64,000 bases of DNA from assembly GCA_963666935.1 (NCBI GenBank), contig OY762936.1:1178001-1242000 (forward strand). Direction: 5' to 3'. The notes under the pieces are model-generated. The model was not told where the DNA came from and searched no databases. It saw only the letters and a list, made by a program, of their open reading frames with translations. Every line of letters starts with the position of its first letter. The first letter of the stretch is position 1. The translations under genes and the position numbers were made by a program. The stretch is from G963666935 sp963666935 (GTDB lineage Bacteria > Bacillota > Clostridia > Christensenellales > CAG-138). Below, piece after piece: positions 25,580-34,741 of this stretch.

Positions 25580-26650
25580 TTGGAACCCAAGACTGTTCGC
25601 GTAAACACCCCAAAGAGCTATGATGTGACCATAGGCGCAGGGCTACTAAATAACTGCGGTGAGCGGATAATATCCGCGGTGAGGCCTTGCCATATGGCGG
25701 TTATCACGGACAGCACGGTGGAGACGCTGTACCTTTCGGCCGTGCGGCGCAGTCTGGAGCGCGCGGGCTTTGCTGTGAGCGTGTTTTCCTTCCCGGCCGG
25801 AGAAAAATCAAAGAACATGCGCACGCTTTCGGATATTCTGGAGTTTTTGGCGGAAAGCCATCTGACGCGGACGGACTGCATTGCGGCATTGGGCGGCGGC
25901 GTGGTGGGAGATACGGCGGGCTTTGCGGCGGGCTGTTATTTGCGGGGAATCCGCTTTGTGCAGCTGCCCACAACTCTGCTGGCGGCGGTGGACTCTTCGG
26001 TGGGCGGGAAAACGGCGATTGACCTCACTGCCGGGAAGAACTTGGCCGGCGTGTTCCATCAGCCCTCGGCGGTGATCTGCGACGCCGATTGCCTTAAAAC
26101 GTTGCCCGGCGAGGTTTTTGCGGACGGTATGGCTGAGGTGATCAAGACGGGTATCCTGGCTGGCGGAACGCTGTTTTCCTTGCTCGAGCAGGGAAATATA
26201 CAAGACAATTTAACCGATATCATTGCGCAGTGCGTCGCTTATAAGGGGAACGTGGTAGAGGCGGACGAGTTGGAAAACGGGCCGCGCCGCACGCTCAATT
26301 TGGGCCATACCGTGGGTCACGCTGTGGAGAAGTGCAGCGGTTACTCGATTTCCCACGGCCATGCTGTGGCCATCGGTACGGCGGTAATCGCTCGGGCCGC
26401 GGCAAAGCTGGGCTACTGTGAAAAGAGCTGCGCCGAGCGCATTGAAGGTGTTCTCATGCGAAACGGGCTCCCGACAAAGGCCTCTTTTACTGCAGAACAG
26501 CTTGCGGGTGCGGCGCTTTCCGATAAAAAACGTGCGGGGGATGGAATTACGCTTGTGATTCCCAGAGCCATCGGTGCGTGCATACTGGAAAAGTTTCCTG
26601 TGTCTGGGCTATTGGATATTGTACGCGCCGGCATGGAAGACCCGGCGTAA
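25580..26650 (+). CDS. aroB: 3-dehydroquinate synthase
   Basis: NAD- and metal-dependent second enzyme of the shikimate pathway, 356 residues. The glycine-rich ALGGGVVGDTAGFAA and AVDSSVGGKTAIDL motifs, the metal ligands in EVIKTG and LNLGHTVGHAVE, and ISHGHAVAIG are all present. The start is TTG 25580 with GGGAGGAA about 8 nt upstream, one base after the tyrA stop. Confidence 0.95.
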   Translation: MEPKTVRVNTPKSYDVTIGAGLLNNCGERIISAVRPCHMAVITDSTVETLYLSAVRRSLERAGFAVSVFSFPAGEKSKNMRTLSDILEFLAESHLTRTDCIAALGGGVVGDTAGFAAGCYLRGIRFVQLPTTLLAAVDSSVGGKTAIDLTAGKNLAGVFHQPSAVICDADCLKTLPGEVFADGMAEVIKTGILAGGTLFSLLEQGNIQDNLTDIIAQCVAYKGNVVEADELENGPRRTLNLGHTVGHAVEKCSGYSISHGHAVAIGTAVIARAAAKLGYCEKSCAERIEGVLMRNGLPTKASFTAEQLAGAALSDKKRAGDGITLVIPRAIGACILEKFPVSGLLDIVRAGMEDPA

Positions 26651-26702
26651 GTTGAGAAATCGAAATATTTTGATGACTTTATGAGAATCGGAGGAAGGGG
26701 AA

Positions 26703-27782
26703 ATGGCATCTGAATTTGGAAAACGCTTGCGGGTTTCCGTATTCGGGCAGTCTCACGGGAAGGCGATCGGTGTGGTCGTGGACGGCCTGCCGACGGGCGA
26801 GCAAATCAATCTGAGCGAGCTGATGCGATTTTTGGAACGCCGCCGCCCGGGCGGCCCGCTATCCACAGCCCGCAGGGAAGAGGACGCGCCCGTGTTCCTA
26901 TCCGGCGTAGTGGAGGGCAGAACGTGCGGTAGCCCGCTTTGCGCCATCATAGAGAACCATGACGTCCGTTCCGAGGATTATGAGGAATTGGCCGATAAGC
27001 CGCGGCCGTCCCATGCGGATTACACTGCGTATATGAAGTGGGGCAAAAGCGTGGATATGCGCGGCGGCGGACATTTTTCAGGGCGGCTTACGGCGCCGCT
27101 GTGCATTGCCGGAGGAATTGCCAAGCAGATCCTTGAACGGCAGGGTATCAGCGTCGGCGCACACCTTTGGGAAGCGGGGGGAGAGAAGGACGTTCCTTTT
27201 CCGCTATATCCCACGCGGGAACTGTTTTGTGCAATTGCCGATAAGGAATTCCCGGTAATTGACGATGCAGGCGGAATGCGCATGCGGCAGACCATCGCCG
27301 CCGCGGCGCAAGAGGCGGATTCCGTGGGCGGAATTGTGGAATGCGCCGCAATCGGGATTCCTGCCGGGCTGGGCGCTCCTATGTTCGACGGCGTTGAGAA
27401 CCGACTTGCCGCCGCGTTGTTCGGCATTCCGGCGGCAAAAGGCGTAGAATTCGGGGCGGGATTTGACAGCGCCCGGAAGCGGGGCAGCGAAAATAACGAT
27501 CCCTTCTGCATCGGGCAGGATGGAGGAATCGTCACCGAGAAGAACGACAGCGGCGGCATCCTGGGTGGCATCACAAACGGCATGCCCGTGGTGGTGCGCG
27601 TGGCATTCAAGCCAACCCCGTCCATCGGCAAACCGCAGCGAACGGTGAGCCTTTCTAAAAGAGTACTCACTGAACTTACAATACAGGGGCGGCACGACCC
27701 GTGCATCGCCCATAGAGCCGTACCCGTGGTGGAAGCTGTAACGGCGCTGGTGTTGCTGGATATGATATTGGAGGGAAAATAA
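26703..27782 (+). CDS. aroC: Chorismate synthase
   Basis: FMN-dependent last enzyme of the common pathway (EPSP to chorismate), 359 residues. The N-terminus FGKRLRVSVFGQSHGKAIG carries a catalytic His, RRRPGG and the flavin-site SARREE-like region are visible, and CIAHRAVPVVEAVTALVLLDM closes the protein. AGGAAGGGG precedes ATG 26703. The gap of 52 bp from aroB holds no terminator. Confidence 0.95.
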   Translation: MASEFGKRLRVSVFGQSHGKAIGVVVDGLPTGEQINLSELMRFLERRRPGGPLSTARREEDAPVFLSGVVEGRTCGSPLCAIIENHDVRSEDYEELADKPRPSHADYTAYMKWGKSVDMRGGGHFSGRLTAPLCIAGGIAKQILERQGISVGAHLWEAGGEKDVPFPLYPTRELFCAIADKEFPVIDDAGGMRMRQTIAAAAQEADSVGGIVECAAIGIPAGLGAPMFDGVENRLAAALFGIPAAKGVEFGAGFDSARKRGSENNDPFCIGQDGGIVTEKNDSGGILGGITNGMPVVVRVAFKPTPSIGKPQRTVSLSKRVLTELTIQGRHDPCIAHRAVPVVEAVTALVLLDMILEGK

Positions 27783-27783
27783 T

Positions 27784-28923
27784 ATGGATTTATCGGAAAT
27801 CAGAAACAAAATTGATGGCGTGGACGAACAAATGCTCAAGCTGTTCCTTGCGCGCATGGACCTTTCTGAACAGGTAGCCGCATACAAAACTGAGCGCGCA
27901 TTGCCCGTGCTCAACAGGGAGCGGGAGCGTGAAATCCTGGCAAAGGTACAAGAAAATTCGGGCGAGATGGAACAGTATGCGTACTATTTGTTTTCCATGC
28001 TGGTCGAGCTTTCCAAGGCAAGGCAGAATGAGCTTTTTTCCAGCCCTTCTAAAGTGGGTGAGCAGATTGAAAAGGCGCTCGCGGCCGGGGAAGAGGTGTT
28101 CCCCTGCACGGGAACCGTTGCTTGCCAGGGCGTGGAAGGCGGGAATTCTCAGGTGGCATGCGACAAACTGCTGCCTCGGGGCCGGATCATGTATGTGAAA
28201 ACCTTCGAGGCGGTGTTCGACGCTGTGGGGTCGGGCCTTTGCAAATATGGCGTGCTGCCCATCGAAAATAGCTCCAATGGCTCCGTGCGGGCGGTCTACG
28301 AACTTTTGCAGCGGAAGCATTTTTCCATTGTGCGCGCCACGAGCCTCTGCATCCGGCATGAACTGCTGGCGAAACCGGGCACAAAGCTGTCGGACATTCG
28401 CGAGATATATTCCCATGAACAGGCGCTGGGGCAGTGCAGCAAGTTTTTGGCGTCTTTGGGCAGCGGGGTAAAGGTGATTCCATGCAGCAATACCGCTGTG
28501 GCGGCAAAGATGGTAGCGGAGTCTGATCGGTCGGATTGCGCGGCGATTTCCTCCCATGCGTGCGCGGAGCTCTACGGCCTTGCGGTGATTAATGGGGATA
28601 TTCAGGACAGCGACAACAACTACACCCGCTTCATCTGCATCACAAAGGAACCCGTGATCTACGCGGGGGCAAACCATATAAGCCTCATCACTTCTTGCGA
28701 CAACAAGCCGGGTTCCCTTTACGGCATCCTCTCCAAGCTTTCGGTGCGCGGTATCAACATGAGCAAGCTGGAAAGCTGCCCGGTGACGGGACGCAATTTT
28801 GAATTTGTTTTTTTCCTCGAACTGGATGCGTCGGTGAAGGAACCCAAAGTACTCGCCATGCTGGAGGAGCTCGAGAAAAGCTGTGAAGGGTTTACTTTCC
28901 TGGGCAGCTATGCAACGGTTTAA
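27784..28923 (+). CDS. pheA: Bifunctional chorismate mutase/prephenate dehydratase (P-protein)
   Basis: Makes phenylpyruvate from chorismate, 379 residues. The AroQ chorismate mutase domain is at 1-85 (IRNKIDGVDEQMLKLFLARM). The prephenate dehydratase domain is at about 105-285 with SSNGSVRAVYELL and the catalytic Thr in NNYTRF. A C-terminal ACT domain begins at HISLITSCDNKPGSLYGIL. The usual Phe-binding motifs GALV and ESRP appear as GSLY and ESCP, so feedback inhibition may be altered. It starts one base after aroC. Confidence 0.94.
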   Translation: MDLSEIRNKIDGVDEQMLKLFLARMDLSEQVAAYKTERALPVLNREREREILAKVQENSGEMEQYAYYLFSMLVELSKARQNELFSSPSKVGEQIEKALAAGEEVFPCTGTVACQGVEGGNSQVACDKLLPRGRIMYVKTFEAVFDAVGSGLCKYGVLPIENSSNGSVRAVYELLQRKHFSIVRATSLCIRHELLAKPGTKLSDIREIYSHEQALGQCSKFLASLGSGVKVIPCSNTAVAAKMVAESDRSDCAAISSHACAELYGLAVINGDIQDSDNNYTRFICITKEPVIYAGANHISLITSCDNKPGSLYGILSKLSVRGINMSKLESCPVTGRNFEFVFFLELDASVKEPKVLAMLEELEKSCEGFTFLGSYATV

Positions 28924-30169
28924 GTATATGGGCGGGAAGGTTTACGGGCTGATCGGGCGCACCTTAAAACACAGCTATTCCGTGCGCATTCATCAGGAAC
29001 TTGGCAACAGTGCATATCGGCTTTTTGAGCTTGAGTCGGAGGCGCTTTCCGAGTTTTTGAGTCGTGAGGATATTGGAGGGCTCAACGTGACCATTCCGTA
29101 CAAGCGGGATGTCATGCGGTTTTGCGCCGTGCTTTCGCCGGAGGCGCAGGCAATCGGCAGCGTGAACACCATCGTTCGGAAAGCGGACGGCCTGCATGGA
29201 TACAATACCGACGCCTACGGCTTTAAGTACATGGCACAACGCGCCCATATCGAATTTGCGGGCAGGAAGGTCGTGATCTTCGGCAGCGGCGGTGCGTCAT
29301 TGACCGCACAGGCGGTGGCGAAGGCGCAGGGCGCTTCTGAAGTGGTGGTCGTCTCCCGCAACGGCACGGATAACTACGGCAACCTTCGCCGCCATCGTGA
29401 CGGGGAGATTCTCATCAATGCGACGCCTATGGGTATGCATCCTCATGCCGGCGAGTGTGTGGCTGATCCCAAGGACTTCGGCCGTTGCAAAGGCGTGCTG
29501 GACTTAATTTACAACCCGCACAGGACAACGTTTATTATACGTGCCGAGCAGCTTGGAATTCCGTGCTCGGGCGGGCTCTCCATGTTGGTCGCTCAAGCGA
29601 AGGCGGCGGCGGAGCTGTTTTTTGGGACACCAATTCCAGATTGTGAAACTGAGCGCATCCTTGCGCTCATTGGCAGGGAAACCTCCAACATAGTGATCAC
29701 AGGCATGCCCGGCTCCGGCAAGAGCATCGTCGGGAAAGCGCTGGGGAAAATCACGGGGCGTGAGGTTGTGGATGTGGATGCCGAAATTGTTCGCTGCGCG
29801 GGGAAATCCATCGAAGAGATTTTCCGGGAAGATGGTGAGGAAGAATTCCGTCGCCTAGAGCATGAGCAGACGGCGTTGGCGGGGGCCAGAGGCGGCAGGA
29901 TCATCACTACAGGGGGCGGCGTGGTAAAAGACATGCGCAATTACGCACCGCTACATCAGAACGGACGGATTTACCACATTGTCCGGGATTTGAAACTTTT
30001 GGACCGGGCGGGCAGGCCCCTTTCCGCAGGAGCCGACCTTGCGCAGATGAACCGAGAACGGCTGCCCCTGTACGAATACTTCCGCGACGCCGTTATAGAA
30101 AACGACGGCACGCCGGAGGAAGCTGCGGATCGGATATGGAGGGATTTTTGTGAAAATACTTGTGATTAA
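28910..30169 (+). CDS. aroE-aroK: Fused shikimate dehydrogenase-shikimate kinase
   Basis: Two consecutive pathway enzymes in one chain of about 419 residues. The AroE part (about 1-260) has YGLIGRTLKHSYSVRIH, the catalytic Lys in NVTIPYKRDVM and Asp in GYNTDAYGF, and the NADP motif GSGGASLTAQAV. The AroK part starts near 265 with Walker A GMPGSGKSIVGKAL, then the shikimate-binding Asp region VDVDAEIV and TTGGGVV. The start is uncertain: ATG 28910 overlaps pheA by 14 bp, ATG 28928 lies 4 bp after its stop, and GTG 28883 is also in frame. Confidence 0.93.
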   Translation: MQRFKYMGGKVYGLIGRTLKHSYSVRIHQELGNSAYRLFELESEALSEFLSREDIGGLNVTIPYKRDVMRFCAVLSPEAQAIGSVNTIVRKADGLHGYNTDAYGFKYMAQRAHIEFAGRKVVIFGSGGASLTAQAVAKAQGASEVVVVSRNGTDNYGNLRRHRDGEILINATPMGMHPHAGECVADPKDFGRCKGVLDLIYNPHRTTFIIRAEQLGIPCSGGLSMLVAQAKAAAELFFGTPIPDCETERILALIGRETSNIVITGMPGSGKSIVGKALGKITGREVVDVDAEIVRCAGKSIEEIFREDGEEEFRRLEHEQTALAGARGGRIITTGGGVVKDMRNYAPLHQNGRIYHIVRDLKLLDRAGRPLSAGADLAQMNRERLPLYEYFRDAVIENDGTPEEAADRIWRDFCENTCD

Positions 30170-30581
30170 CGGACCAAACCTGAATCTCTTAGGTACGCGT
30201 GAGCCGGAAATCTATGGACGTGGCACTTATACCGACCTTGTGAAAATGATTCAAAACGAGGCGAAAAAGGTGGGGGCGGAAGTGCACTTTTTTCAGTCCA
30301 ACAGCGAAGGTGCGCTAGTGGACGCGATTCAAAGCACCATGGGTAATGTGGAGGGGATTATCATCAACCCGGCGGCCTATACGCATACGAGCATCGCGCT
30401 TTTAGACGCGGTCAAGTCAGTGGGTATCCCAACCGTAGAGGTACATCTATCCGATCCCGAAACGCGCGAGGAATTCAGGAAGATTTCTTACATCCGCGCC
30501 GCGTGCGTCGCCACGGTAAAAGGCCGCGGCTTTGCTGGTTATCTTGAGGCGCTGCATATTCTGTGTGAGAGATCATACTAA
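30150..30581 (+). CDS. aroQ: 3-dehydroquinate dehydratase, type II
   Basis: Dodecameric type II dehydroquinase of 143 residues. It starts KILVINGPNLNLLGTREPEIYG (catalytic Arg and Tyr), with NPAAYTHTSIAL, EVHLSDP and the C-terminal RAACVATVKGRGFAGYLEAL. GTG 30150 overlaps the aroE-aroK end by 20 bp and has GGAGGG upstream. Last gene of the operon. The EPSP synthase gene aroA, needed between aroK and aroC, is not in this window. Confidence 0.95.
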   Translation: MKILVINGPNLNLLGTREPEIYGRGTYTDLVKMIQNEAKKVGAEVHFFQSNSEGALVDAIQSTMGNVEGIIINPAAYTHTSIALLDAVKSVGIPTVEVHLSDPETREEFRKISYIRAACVATVKGRGFAGYLEALHILCERSY

Positions 30582-30663
30582 AGCGCAAAGCAGCACAGGT
30601 TTACAATCTTTGTCACCTTTCCCGGATGAACGCATATTTTGTTGATACGGGAGGGATGAAAAA

Positions 30664-31302
30664 TTGAAGGAGCATTATCCGTTTGCCAATACGTCTCTGC
30701 CTTATGCCTATGATGCGTTGGAGCCATATATTGATACGTTAACCATGCATCTGCATCACGACAGGCATCTGCAGGGATACATCAACAATTTGAATGTGGC
30801 ACTGAAGGACCAGCCCAAATTGCAGCAGCTGACGCTGGAGCAATTGATGCAGACCGCCGGCAAGCTGCCGGACAGCGTGGGCATCCCCATTGCGCGCAAC
30901 GCCGGCGGCGTGTATAATCATCGGTTTTATTTTAATGAGATGACTCCAATCGCCAACGGGCGTCCGACGGGCGCGCTGGCCGAAGCAATCATCGGCGCCT
31001 ATGGGAGTTACGATGCCTTTATGAAAGAATTCAAGGCCGCAGCAATGTCGGTTTTCGGCTCAGGCTATGCCTGGCTGGTTGCCGATCAGCGGGGGAAACT
31101 GCGCATTATTACCACCGCCAATCAGGATACGCCGCTTACATCTCCCCATTGTCCTATCCTCAACATTGACGTATGGGAGCATTCCTATTATCTTTTGCAC
31201 TACAACAAGCGCGATGACTACATCAGAAACTGGTTTAACATCATCGACTGGCCCGGGGCAAACGACCGCTATTTGGCCTGCCGCAGCCGTAAAAATCCAT
31301 AG
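30664..31302 (+). CDS. Superoxide dismutase, Fe/Mn family
   Basis: Superoxide-detoxifying enzyme of 212 residues. The four metal ligands are visible: His in MHLHHDRHLQGY, His in GGVYNHRFYF, and Asp and His in NIDVWEHSYYLLHY. The usual second His of GGHxNH is replaced by Val (GGVYNH), which is not a ligand. There is no signal peptide. Start TTG 30664 with GGGAGG upstream. Metal preference (Fe, Mn or cambialistic) cannot be told by eye. A TTGTCA-17-CATATT promoter lies near 30611-30639. Confidence 0.9.
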   Translation: MKEHYPFANTSLPYAYDALEPYIDTLTMHLHHDRHLQGYINNLNVALKDQPKLQQLTLEQLMQTAGKLPDSVGIPIARNAGGVYNHRFYFNEMTPIANGRPTGALAEAIIGAYGSYDAFMKEFKAAAMSVFGSGYAWLVADQRGKLRIITTANQDTPLTSPHCPILNIDVWEHSYYLLHYNKRDDYIRNWFNIIDWPGANDRYLACRSRKNP

Positions 31303-31342
31303 AATTGTCTATATTCGCGCAATCAGCGCATGAATATAACAA

Positions 31343-31380
31343 AACGCCTTAAATACTAAAATTTAAGGCGTTATCTTTTC
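31343..31380. terminator. Bidirectional terminator between sod and DEAD-box genes
   Basis: Perfect 12-bp stem AACGCCTTAAAT / ATTTAAGGCGTT with a 6-nt loop. TTATCTTTT follows on the + strand and TTTGTT on the minus strand, so it can end both convergent transcripts. Confidence 0.88.
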
Positions 31381-31433
31381 TCGATTTAGGAAAAGCGCTT
31401 AGGGTAAATCACAAAAGAGTGATTTACTTCTTC

Positions 31434-32579
31434 TTAACCGGCATTGCTCTGGGTAAACTGATCCGCTGGAATTTGGTGGATCTGTGATTTTGTGCATCGC
31501 ATAATATTCTTAAGACGTGTCATGTCGGCATAATTCGATATAAACGTATACGAAATTCCATGCCTTTTTGCCCGCCCCGTTCGTCCGATCCGATGCGTAT
31601 AGTATTCGTTTTCCTTCGGAATGTCGTAATTGAACACGGTATCAATTCCTTCTACGTCGATTCCACGTGCCGCCACATCCGTTGCGACCAGAATATTCAA
31701 AGCGCCCCTACGGAACGTCTGCAAAACTCTTTCGCGCGTGTTCTGACGGATATCGCCATGGATGCAATCGACTGCAAATCCTTCGCGTTTGAGCAGCTTT
31801 GATACCTTTTCAACCCGATGCTTTGTATTGCAGAACACCAGCACGCGTTGATAACCCTCCGCATTTATAATGCTGGAAAGCAGCCCCATTTTTTCCGCTT
31901 CGGATGCGTTCAGGCTGTATTGGAGGATGTCCGGCTTGTTGCTGGTATCTTCTAAAACTTCTACCTCAGCCGCGTCACGCTGATACGTCCAGCCAATTGT
32001 CATCACTTCGCGCGAAATGGTGGCGGACAAAAGCACCAGGTTTTTCCGATTCGGCATCAGATCGAGAATGCCGGTAACGTCTTTGTAAAAGCCCATGTCC
32101 AGCATGCGGTCGGCCTCGTCAAGCACTGCCGTCTGGACGCTGTCGATCCGGATCGTGCCCCGGTTAAGATGATCTTTCAATCTACCGGGTGTGGCAACGA
32201 TGATCTGCGGATGCCTTTTTAACGCCATCATTTGCTGATTCATGGGCTGCCCACCATAAACGCACAGTGATCGAATACCAGGCTTGAATGCCGCAAGGTC
32301 CTTGAGCTCGGCGCATATCTGTATAGCCAACTCACGGGTCGGGGCAAGAATCAAAGCCTGTACATGTTCATTTTTCGGATCGATATGCTCAATAATCGGG
32401 ATGCCGAAAGCCAGTGTTTTCCCTGTGCCCGTCGGCGCCTTTGCAATCAGATCCCGATAGTTCATCAACTGAGGGATCGACTCGGCCTGCACAGGGGTGC
32501 AGTATTGATAGCCCCTTTTCTGGATTGCTTTCAAAACCGCGGGGGATAGATTTAGTTGTTTAAATTCCGTAATATTCAT
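31434..32579 (-). CDS. DEAD-box ATP-dependent RNA helicase
   Basis: RNA helicase of 381 residues with the Q motif (FKQLNLSPAVLKAIQKRGYQ), APTGTGKT, PTRELA, GG, TPGR, DEAD, SAT, and in domain 2 ARGID and HRIGRTGR. The short tail lacks the RNA-binding domain of DbpA/YxiN and the long CshA tail, so the exact subfamily is open. Such helicases act in RNA decay, ribosome assembly and cold adaptation. A zinc-ribbon gene lies upstream on the same strand, separated by a terminator. Confidence 0.93.
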   Translation of the reverse strand: MNITEFKQLNLSPAVLKAIQKRGYQYCTPVQAESIPQLMNYRDLIAKAPTGTGKTLAFGIPIIEHIDPKNEHVQALILAPTRELAIQICAELKDLAAFKPGIRSLCVYGGQPMNQQMMALKRHPQIIVATPGRLKDHLNRGTIRIDSVQTAVLDEADRMLDMGFYKDVTGILDLMPNRKNLVLLSATISREVMTIGWTYQRDAAEVEVLEDTSNKPDILQYSLNASEAEKMGLLSSIINAEGYQRVLVFCNTKHRVEKVSKLLKREGFAVDCIHGDIRQNTRERVLQTFRRGALNILVATDVAARGIDVEGIDTVFNYDIPKENEYYTHRIGRTGRAKRHGISYTFISNYADMTRLKNIMRCTKSQIHQIPADQFTQSNAG

Positions 32580-32616
32580 TATTTCCTCTTAACTTTTTTC
32601 TGTTTGCTTAACAAAA

Positions 32617-32641
32617 GGAGAAAGCATTAAAAGCTTTCTCC
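32617..32641 (-). terminator. Terminator or attenuating hairpin after the zinc-ribbon gene
   Basis: Minus-strand stem GGAGAAAGC / GCTTTCTCC with a 7-nt loop, followed by TTTTGTT. It lies between the zinc-ribbon gene and the helicase gene, so helicase expression depends on read-through or its own promoter. Confidence 0.8.
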
Positions 32642-32653
32642 CATAAGCTCCTT

Positions 32654-32848
32654 TTATCTACGGTACGTGCTGTTGCCGTGGTATGAGTCGTTGCCCTGCT
32701 GTTTACGAAGCTTGTTCGCTCTGCGGCATTCCACGCAACGGGTGGGTTCGTTATCAAACCCCTTTTCCTTGTAAAACTCCTGCTCCTTCACGGTAAACAT
32801 GAAGTCTGCGCCGCAATCTTTGCATTTTAACGTTTTATCCTGTAACAT
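32654..32848 (-). CDS. Small zinc-ribbon protein
   Basis: A 64-residue basic protein with two Cys pairs, CKDC (9-12) and CVEC (38-41), in the arrangement of the probable zinc-binding family often found in Clostridia. A strongly basic Arg/Lys/Gln tail (RRANKLRKQQG) suggests nucleic-acid contact. AAGGAGG precedes ATG 32848 and the transcript has a leader of about 110 nt. Placement before a DEAD-box helicase suggests RNA metabolism or cold response (inferred). Confidence 0.82.
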   Translation of the reverse strand: MLQDKTLKCKDCGADFMFTVKEQEFYKEKGFDNEPTRCVECRRANKLRKQQGNDSYHGNSTYRR

Positions 32849-32957
32849 AACAAAAAACCTCCTTATAAAATTTGGATATATCCTCGACCAACTTCTCCAA
32901 ATTCAAAAAAGAGATTTAAGTTAAGAAAATTCCATTCGTTTTTTTGCCAGCAGATGG

Positions 32958-32986
32958 AGTATAGCACAATCCATTGACATAAGCAA
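32958..32986 (-). promoter_or_regulatory. Promoter of the zinc-ribbon gene
   Basis: Minus strand TTGCTT, 17-bp spacer, TATACT with an extended -10 (TGC before it). The predicted start gives a leader of about 105 nt, long enough for structure-based control. Confidence 0.75.
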
Positions 32987-33054
32987 TAAAAATATTTCAA
33001 GTCAATTTTTAGCATCGCCTATAGAATTTTAATCATGCGGCAAATATAAACCTT

Positions 33055-33083
33055 TTTGTACCATGTGTTTTTTCTGCTATAAT
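33055..33083 (+). promoter_or_regulatory. Promoter of lipB-lipA
   Basis: TTTGTA, 17-bp spacer, TATAAT with extended TGC, 34 bp before ATG 33117. Confidence 0.65.
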
Positions 33084-33116
33084 GAATACAATGCAGCTTC
33101 AAAAAGGAGAGGTCAG

Positions 33117-33791
33117 ATGAAACTGAACATTGTGAATTTAGGGCGCGTTGAATACGGACAGGCGCTAAAGATACAGGAAACACTACTGGCGAAAAGTCAA
33201 AAGCAGGAGGTGGACGATACCCTCTTGCTTTTGGAGCACCCGCCTGTTCTGACCATGGGCGTTCGGGCAGACAAAAAAAATATATTCTTGTCCCAGGAAG
33301 TGCTGGAGGCATACAGCGTACCCGTCTATGAAGTGAAACGCGGCGGAGATGTCACATACCATGGCCCGGGTCAAATTGTAGGCTATTCGATCTTCAATTT
33401 AGCGCGACATGGGAAAAGCATCAAGGATTTTGTCGGGAAAATGCAGGAGGTGTTTGTTCGCCTGTTGATGGACGAATACGGCATTTATGCCCATAAGAAG
33501 GATGGCACGCATACGGGCGTATGGGTCGGGAACGATAAAATTGCGGCCATCGGCATTGCCGTGCAGCGCTGGGTCACAATGCATGGGTTTGCGTTTAATA
33601 TCAACACAGACCTGTCGCATTTTACATGGATCAATCCCTGTGGATTAACGGGCAGGGGCGTGACTTCCTTGCAGAAGCTCACGGGGAAGGCGCAGGATAT
33701 GGATCGGTTATACCGATTAACTGCGCAATATTTCTGCATGGTTTTTAATATGGAGGAGAACGCATGTACACTAGAAAGCCTGATTGGCTGA
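33117..33791 (+). CDS. lipB: Octanoyl-[acyl carrier protein]:protein N-octanoyltransferase LipB
   Basis: Transfers octanoate from ACP to lipoyl domains, 224 residues from ATG 33117 (AGGAGAGG upstream). It carries LLEHPPVLTMG, RGGDVTYHGPGQIVGY, the Lys of DKIAAIGIAV and the catalytic Cys in NPCGLTGRGVTS. It overlaps lipA by 28 bp, so the two form a coupled lipoate-synthesis operon. Confidence 0.95.
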   Translation: MKLNIVNLGRVEYGQALKIQETLLAKSQKQEVDDTLLLLEHPPVLTMGVRADKKNIFLSQEVLEAYSVPVYEVKRGGDVTYHGPGQIVGYSIFNLARHGKSIKDFVGKMQEVFVRLLMDEYGIYAHKKDGTHTGVWVGNDKIAAIGIAVQRWVTMHGFAFNINTDLSHFTWINPCGLTGRGVTSLQKLTGKAQDMDRLYRLTAQYFCMVFNMEENACTLESLIG

Positions 33792-34615
33792 GAATCAAAA
33801 TTCAAAACAGCCCAAACAGCAAAAAAGTCAACGCGCTTTTAGAGGGGTTGTCGCTTAATACAATCTGCGAGCATGCCAACTGCCCCAACAGAATGGAATG
33901 CTATTGCAATAAAACGGCCGCCTTTATGATTTTGGGGAAGGTCTGCACGCGCAACTGTACTTTTTGTAATGTACAGAAAAATGCCGCAACAGAGCCGGTA
34001 GACCTCGAGGAACCGCTGCATGTGGCGCAGGCCGTGCAGGCATTGGAGCTTTCCCACGTGGTTGTCACTTCCGTAACCCGGGACGATCTGCCGGACGGGG
34101 GCGCTATGCACTTTGCAAAAGTGATCGCGGAAGTGCAAAAGCTGACGCCACAGGTAACCATTGAAGTGCTGATTCCGGATTTTTCGGGGAATGAAGGCGC
34201 GCTACAAACGGTGATTGCCGCGAATCCCAAGGTGATCAATCATAATGTGGAAACCGTTACCCGCCTATATCCGAGTGTGCGCCCCATGGCAGAGTATGCC
34301 CGCTCCCTGAACTTATTGCGCCGGGTAAAGGAGAAAGCCCCGGCCATCCATACCAAGTCGGGAATCATGGTCGGTCTGGGAGAAACACAAGCTGAAGTCA
34401 TAGAAGCCATGCGGGATTTGCGGGATGCCGGGTGCGATTTTTTGACCATCGGGCAATATCTGGCCCCATCCAAAAACCATCATCCTGTGATAGAGTATAT
34501 TCATCCTGATATTTTCTCGATGTACCAAAACGAAGCGGGCGAAATGGGGTTCCGCCATGTGGCCTCCGGGCCGTTTGTTCGCAGTTCCTATCATGCAGGT
34601 CAAGCTTTGAAATAA
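33764..34615 (+). CDS. lipA: Lipoyl synthase
   Basis: Radical SAM enzyme of 283 residues that inserts two sulfurs into octanoyl-protein. The auxiliary cluster motif CEHANCPNRMEC and the radical-SAM motif CTRNCTFC are complete, and the C-terminal RSSY Ser ligand is present. ATG 33764 lies inside the lipB end. No lipoyl-dependent complex (GcvH, E2) is nearby in the window, so its client is encoded elsewhere. Confidence 0.96.
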   Translation: MYTRKPDWLRIKIQNSPNSKKVNALLEGLSLNTICEHANCPNRMECYCNKTAAFMILGKVCTRNCTFCNVQKNAATEPVDLEEPLHVAQAVQALELSHVVVTSVTRDDLPDGGAMHFAKVIAEVQKLTPQVTIEVLIPDFSGNEGALQTVIAANPKVINHNVETVTRLYPSVRPMAEYARSLNLLRRVKEKAPAIHTKSGIMVGLGETQAEVIEAMRDLRDAGCDFLTIGQYLAPSKNHHPVIEYIHPDIFSMYQNEAGEMGFRHVASGPFVRSSYHAGQALK

Positions 34616-34735
34616 ATGCGGCATTCTTAGCCGTGGCCGAAAAAGATATTAGATGGAATATGGCGTACAAGATTGCCCATGAGTATTTATTCATCAAAAA
34701 ACAAAATTCATTCGCTTTACTTTTCAATCAGAATA

Positions 34736-34741
34736 TATAAT
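34736..34741 (+). promoter_or_regulatory. Possible -10 of the cyclodeaminase-like operon
   Basis: TATAAT about 138 bp before ATG 34879. The -35 region is weak, so the promoter is only a candidate. Confidence 0.3.
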
